Below, piece after piece: positions 42,410 to 45,068 of a stretch of DNA of 45,068 bases. Source of the stretch: SHLQ01 sp964562985 (GTDB lineage: Bacteria > Actinomycetota > Acidimicrobiia > Acidimicrobiales > SHLQ01). The position numbers and the translations under genes are program-made. The notes under the pieces were generated by a model. It was not told where the DNA came from, made no database searches, and was given only the letters and a program-made list of their open reading frames with translations. The stretch is taken from contig CAZLWE010000023.1 of assembly GCA_964562985.1 (NCBI GenBank), positions 1 through 45,068 of the forward strand. The letters run 5' to 3'. Each line of letters opens with the position of its first letter. The stretch's first letter is position 1.

Positions 42410-42784
42410 TCAGACCGCCTTCTTCTTACCAGCGACGGTCTTCTTTGGACCTTTGCGGGTGCGTGCGTTGGTGTGCGTGCGCTGACCGCGGACCGGGAGC
42501 CCACGACGATGACGAAGGCCCTGGTAGGAACCAATTTCCATCTTGCGCTTGATGTCCTGGCTCGTCTGGCGGCGAAGGTCACCTTCAACCTTGAGGTGCT
42601 CCTCGATGTAGGCACGAATCTGCGCTACTTCGGAGTCGGTCAAGTCCTTCACCCGAGCGGTGGGATCAATTTCCAGCTCGGCGAGCATCTGCTGACTCGT
42701 GGTGAGCCCGATGCCAAAGATATATGTGAGGCTAATTTGCGCCTGCTTGTCGCGTGGGATGTCCACGCCCGATATACGTGCCAT
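42410..42784 (-). CDS. rpsM: 30S ribosomal protein S13
   Basis: 124 residues. MARISGVDIPRDKQ, then YIFGIG and GLRHRRGLPVRGQRTHTN followed by ARTRKGPKKTVAGKK. Located in the small-subunit head, contacting tRNA. It starts 3 nt after rpmJ. Confidence 0.98.
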   Translation of the reverse strand: MARISGVDIPRDKQAQISLTYIFGIGLTTSQQMLAELEIDPTARVKDLTDSEVAQIRAYIEEHLKVEGDLRRQTSQDIKRKMEIGSYQGLRHRRGLPVRGQRTHTNARTRKGPKKTVAGKKKAV

Positions 42785-42787
42785 GGA

Positions 42788-42901
42788 TTAACCCTGCCTC
42801 TGCTTATGTCGTGGGTTGCTGCAAATGACCATGACGCGTCCTTTGCGCTTGATCACCCTGCAGTTCTCACACATTTTCCCGACGCTCGCTCGTACTTTCA
42901 C
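42788..42901 (-). CDS. rpmJ: 50S ribosomal protein L36
   Basis: 37 residues from GTG at 42901 (AAAGGA about 8 nt before). Zinc-ribbon form with Cys11, Cys14, Cys27 and His32 (MCENC; ICSNPRHKQRQG). Between it and infA lie 119 bp with four hairpins. Confidence 0.97.
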   Translation of the reverse strand: MKVRASVGKMCENCRVIKRKGRVMVICSNPRHKQRQG

Positions 42902-42925
42902 GACTGCGTCCTTTCTACATGTTGT

Positions 42926-43003
42926 GGCCCGATGCCGGGCCGGATGTTTGGCCCGTCGGGGCCGCTCCCTCAATCGAGGGGTGGTCTTTCACCCGAGGTG
43001 AAA
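42926..43003 (-). promoter_or_regulatory. array of four hairpins between infA and rpmJ
   Basis: In the 119-bp gap 42902-43020 four perfect stems follow one another: GGCCCG/CGGGCC (42926-42941, 4-nt loop), GGCCC/GGGCC (42950-42963, 4-nt loop), CCCTC/GAGGG (42967-42980, 4-nt loop) and TTTCACC/GGTGAAA (42987-43003, 3-nt loop). They lie in the mRNA between the infA stop and the rpmJ ribosome-binding site. Attenuation, RNA processing or protection of the infA message are possible roles; none is shown. Confidence 0.75.
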
Positions 43004-43020
43004 TGCTTCGTTGTTTCTAC

Positions 43021-43245
43021 TTACTTGTATCGATAGGTGATACGACCTCGTTCGAGGTCGTATGGGGTTAGCTCAACCTGGACGCGGTCGCCCGGCAGGA
43101 TCCGGATGTAGTGCATGCGCATTTTTCCCGAAATGTGCGCCAGAACTTTGTGGCCATTCTCCAATTCGACTCGGAACATGGCATTGGGAAGGGGCTCAAC
43201 GACTGTGCCCTCCATTACGATTGCGTCCTCTTTAGGCTTTGCCAG
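43021..43245 (-). CDS. infA: translation initiation factor IF-1 (proposed CTG start)
   Basis: 74 residues. The conserved IF-1 sequence begins at AKPKEDAIVMEG and ends ERGRITYRYK; OB-fold residues HKVLAHISGKMRMHYIRILPG (in part) are complete. Where other bacteria have ATG before GCAAAG, this gene has CTG (43243-43245), exactly 8 nt after a perfect AGGAGG (43254-43259). The nearest in-frame ATG upstream (43374) would add 43 residues with no IF-1 match; a GTG at about 43278 has its SD-like run too close. So CTG is the best start. A strong promoter lies at 43307-43335. Confidence 0.95.
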   Translation of the reverse strand: MAKPKEDAIVMEGTVVEPLPNAMFRVELENGHKVLAHISGKMRMHYIRILPGDRVQVELTPYDLERGRITYRYK

Positions 43246-43253
43246 TGGAATCT

Positions 43254-43259
43254 CCTCCT
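43254..43259 (-). promoter_or_regulatory. ribosome-binding site AGGAGG that places the infA start at CTG
   Basis: Perfect anti-Shine-Dalgarno match AGGAGG with 8 nt to CTG at 43245. An ATT codon lies only 2 nt from it, too close to serve as the start. Confidence 0.75.
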
Positions 43260-43306
43260 GTGAGATGTACACCTCCGTGCGTGAACGCGCGTAGGGCCAG
43301 CCGTTA

Positions 43307-43335
43307 AACCTAGCGGACCACGGGCAAGCAACCAA
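43307..43335 (-). promoter_or_regulatory. infA promoter TTGGTT-17-TAGGTT
   Basis: -35 TTGGTT (43330-43335), 17 bp, -10 TAGGTT (43307-43312). Same -35 and spacing as rplM. It would give a leader of about 55 nt and drive infA-rpmJ-rpsM-rpsK-rpsD-rpoA-rplQ and perhaps truA. Confidence 0.65.
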
Positions 43336-43365
43336 CTGAGAGACCGAACAATCGCGGAGGACCTC

Positions 43366-43371
43366 TACTAT
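43366..43371 (+). promoter_or_regulatory. -10 box TACTAT for the zincin gene
   Basis: TACTAT, 7 nt, GTG at 43379, predicting a leaderless mRNA. No good -35 box is visible. Confidence 0.45.
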
Positions 43372-43378
43372 CAAATAG

Positions 43379-43726
43379 GTGCAACAGATGTCGCCCGAGA
43401 CCTTTCAACGACACGTTGAGGATGCGCTTGACCTCATCGATGAGCGTCTGACTGCCTACATCGAAAACGTCATTGTCGTAGTCGAAGACCGAAACGTTGA
43501 CGAGCCCGACATCTTGGGGCTCTATGAAGGCGTCCCGCTGACCGAACGCGAAGGCTACGGCTTTATGGAGCTTCCCGATCGAATCTCGATCTATCGACTG
43601 CCACTATGCGAAATGTGCGAGTCCGTCGAAGAACTGATCGATGAGATTCAGATCACCGTCGTTCACGAGATCGCCCATCATTTCGGTATCGACGACGATC
43701 GCCTCCATGAACTCGGTTGGGGCTAG
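43379..43726 (+). CDS. zincin-like metallopeptidase family protein (PF06262 type)
   Basis: 115 residues from GTG at 43379; the ATG at 43388 is an alternative with a weak AGGTG site. The zinc motif HEIAHHFGID (His96, Glu97, His100, third ligand probably Asp105) lies near the C-terminus, and LYEGVPLTER and PDRISIYRLPL precede it, as in the small actinobacterial zincin family. Proteolytic activity is unproven for the family. Diverges from infA. Confidence 0.88.
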   Translation: MQQMSPETFQRHVEDALDLIDERLTAYIENVIVVVEDRNVDEPDILGLYEGVPLTEREGYGFMELPDRISIYRLPLCEMCESVEELIDEIQITVVHEIAHHFGIDDDRLHELGWG

Positions 43727-43738
43727 GTCTGGTACAAC

Positions 43739-44122
43739 ATGTCGATGGATCCCTTCGAGCCACAAGGCGACGGCCACGAATCCTCGGAAGGCGCCTTTCA
43801 GGATCCTCCTGCCTCTGCGCCACAAGTCCCATATCCCACCCCCGGCCCGGCTGCGGTATATCCCGAGGAATCAAAGGCTGTGGCGTCGCTTGTCCTGAGC
43901 ATCCTCGGTTTGGTTGCGTGCGGCCTGTTATCTCCGGTTGCTTGGTACTTCGGACACCAGGAAGTGAAGGCGATCGATGAGGGCCGCCGCGACCCAACGA
44001 GGCGCGACCTGGCGACCGCTGGAAAGATCATTGGAATCATCGGCACGCTGTTTGTCGTCGCCGCAATTATCTTCATCGGCGCCTTTGTCATCATCGGGCT
44101 CACCGCAGCAGCGACGGGCTGA
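43739..44122 (+). CDS. DUF4190-type small membrane protein
   Basis: 127 residues. A 42-residue Pro/acidic cytosolic tail (PTPGPAAVYPEE) is followed by two membrane segments (about 47-70 and 95-122) separated by GHQEVKAIDEGRRDP, the usual DUF4190 layout. Function unknown. It starts 12 bp after the zincin gene and may be co-transcribed. Confidence 0.82.
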   Translation: MSMDPFEPQGDGHESSEGAFQDPPASAPQVPYPTPGPAAVYPEESKAVASLVLSILGLVACGLLSPVAWYFGHQEVKAIDEGRRDPTRRDLATAGKIIGIIGTLFVVAAIIFIGAFVIIGLTAAATG

Positions 44123-44168
44123 CGCTCTTGTTCGCAACCCGGCCCGCCGTGCCAATCAACCCCGAATC

Positions 44169-44942
44169 GTGACCGGACCATTGGCGGTGACCACCAGCCT
44201 CAAGGCATCACCCGAACTTCGGCGCCACGCGCGAGCTCGAGCAACGCAGTGGGGCCTCCCGTTCTACGACCGCCGCAAGGACCCAATGCAACGAATCTAC
44301 GCGCAAGCAGAAGTGGTGCTGCTATTCGCCGCAAAGGGGATCTACATCTCCACCGCGCACGGGCAGCTCCGCCCCAACCTGAGCACGGCAGCGGTCCGGC
44401 TTCGTCACATTGCTGCCGGCCAGAGCGACCCACTCATCCGCGCCTGCGACCTCCGAACGGGCGACACCGTGATCGACTGCACCTACGGACTCGGACGAGA
44501 TGCGGTCGTGGCAGCCCATATCGTCGGCGCTACCGGTTCACTCACCGCCCTCGAAGCCAGCCCGGCGCTGTTCTATATGGCCGATGAGAACAAGCCGCTG
44601 GCTGAATTCGACGGCGCGGTCGATATTGAGGCGGCAAGGATCACCATGGTTCATGCAGACGCGCGGGAATGGCTGGAAACCCAACCGGCACAATCAGCAG
44701 ACATCGTGCTGATCGACCCGATGTTCAATAGCCCCAAAAGCTCCGACGCGTCCTTCGGGCGTCTCCGTGCGGTGGCGAACGACAGCCAACTGGACCGAAT
44801 TTGGGTCGAGCGAGCTCAACGCGTCGCTCGCCGTTGGGTAGTAGTGAAGTCTGGAAAGTGGTTTCCGTGGTTCGACGAGATCGGCCTAGACGCAGTGCCC
44901 AGCCACGGCAACGCCCGTTGGTTCCGCATACCGGGCACCTAG
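44169..44942 (+). CDS. RsmJ-like SAM-dependent methyltransferase
   Basis: 257 residues if started at GTG 44169, 46 bp after the DUF4190 gene; a GTG 18 nt later is also possible. The SAM motif I is DCTYGLGRDA (103-112), ALEASP follows, and the catalytic-site motif is LIDPMFNSPKSSDAS (181-195), close to the DPMF motif of RsmJ, which methylates G1516 of 16S rRNA. RsmJ itself is known from proteobacteria, so the target here is uncertain. No membrane segment. Confidence 0.82.
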   Translation: MTGPLAVTTSLKASPELRRHARARATQWGLPFYDRRKDPMQRIYAQAEVVLLFAAKGIYISTAHGQLRPNLSTAAVRLRHIAAGQSDPLIRACDLRTGDTVIDCTYGLGRDAVVAAHIVGATGSLTALEASPALFYMADENKPLAEFDGAVDIEAARITMVHADAREWLETQPAQSADIVLIDPMFNSPKSSDASFGRLRAVANDSQLDRIWVERAQRVARRWVVVKSGKWFPWFDEIGLDAVPSHGNARWFRIPGT

Positions 44943-44988
44943 TCCAATCCTCCGGCCGCAGCGACGGATCGAGCCCACAGCAAGTAAT

Positions 44989-45051
44989 CGGCTCTGCAGC
45001 CCGGAGGGGCAAAATCGCGACGGAGTCGCTGCCCCGTAGGGATCAGAGCCG
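44989..45051. other. structured element of unknown kind at the window end
   Basis: CGGCTCTG (44989-44996) pairs perfectly with CAGAGCCG (45044-45051). Inside, GGGGCA (45006-45011) pairs with TGCCCC (45030-45035), and beyond a 5-nt bulge GCGAC (45017-45021) pairs with GTCGC (45025-45029) around a GGA loop. It begins 46 bp after the methyltransferase stop. It may be a terminator, a genomic repeat or a structured RNA; no known RNA family was recognised. No gene is seen in 44943-45068. Confidence 0.6.
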
Positions 45052-45068
45052 CAGCGAAGCGAGGACGC

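Noticed and set aside
44725..45012. Minus-strand frame at the window end
   Set aside because: It lies opposite the RsmJ-like gene, covers the hairpin element, and its protein is Arg/Pro/Gly-rich without domains, as expected of an antisense shadow.

Overview
The window reads as a high-GC actinobacterial chromosome segment, most likely class Acidimicrobiia (inference from gene content; no marker phylogeny was run). Supporting points are an RsiG-like anti-sigma protein, the actinobacterial rplM-rpsI-glmM-glmS order, many transcripts that look leaderless (a -10 box 6 or 7 nt before the start codon), and long runs of overlapping (ATGA) genes. No prophage, insertion sequence, CRISPR array or plasmid gene was seen. 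One stretch of exactly 100 N (10389-10488) is an assembly gap inside a tandem repeat.

Layout. 1-8.5 kb: tRNA-Thr, an RsiG-type c-di-GMP-binding anti-sigma homologue, MoaD, a histidine phosphatase, a YgjP-type metalloprotease, a gamma-glutamyltranspeptidase-like protein, HrpA helicase, an ICMT-type membrane methyltransferase and two small proteins. 8.5-13.5 kb: nnrD and acpS, a 54-bp tandem repeat forming the divergent control region with metY, a CoA-binding protein and a soluble Ser/Thr kinase. 13.5-25.3 kb: a long minus-strand cluster. In transcription order it holds two amino-acid ABC permeases, a GT-C mannosyltransferase-like protein, a shortened B12/radical-SAM protein, the ABC binding lipoprotein and ATPase, two DoxX proteins, a cellulose-synthase-like GT2, a DUF2064 transferase, a DPM-like GT2, a methylthio-nucleoside phosphorylase and an MTA/SAH deaminase. 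25.3-28.7 kb: a methyltransferase, a small lipoprotein and a pair of bacterial PH-domain membrane proteins.

28.7-34.7 kb: rplM-rpsI-glmM followed by an 1149-residue GlmS-like enzyme, almost twice the normal length, in the syntenic place of GlmS. 34.9-39.2 kb: an OmpR-type two-component system, an alpha/beta hydrolase, a shortened beta-lactamase-family protein and an aldose 1-epimerase, lying between blocks that are neighbours in many actinobacteria. 39.2-43.3 kb: infA-rpmJ-rpsM-rpsK-rpsD-rpoA-rplQ-truA, with a CTG start codon proposed for infA and four hairpins in a row between infA and rpmJ. 43.4-45.1 kb: a zincin-family protein, a DUF4190 membrane protein, an RsmJ-like methyltransferase and a terminal structured element.

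Most worth following up: the RsiG homologue with two c-di-GMP signature helices, the giant GlmS, the leaderless promoter signature (including two overlapping -10 boxes between moaD and the phosphatase gene), the infA start and hairpin array, and the ABC transporter operon split by cell-envelope enzymes.
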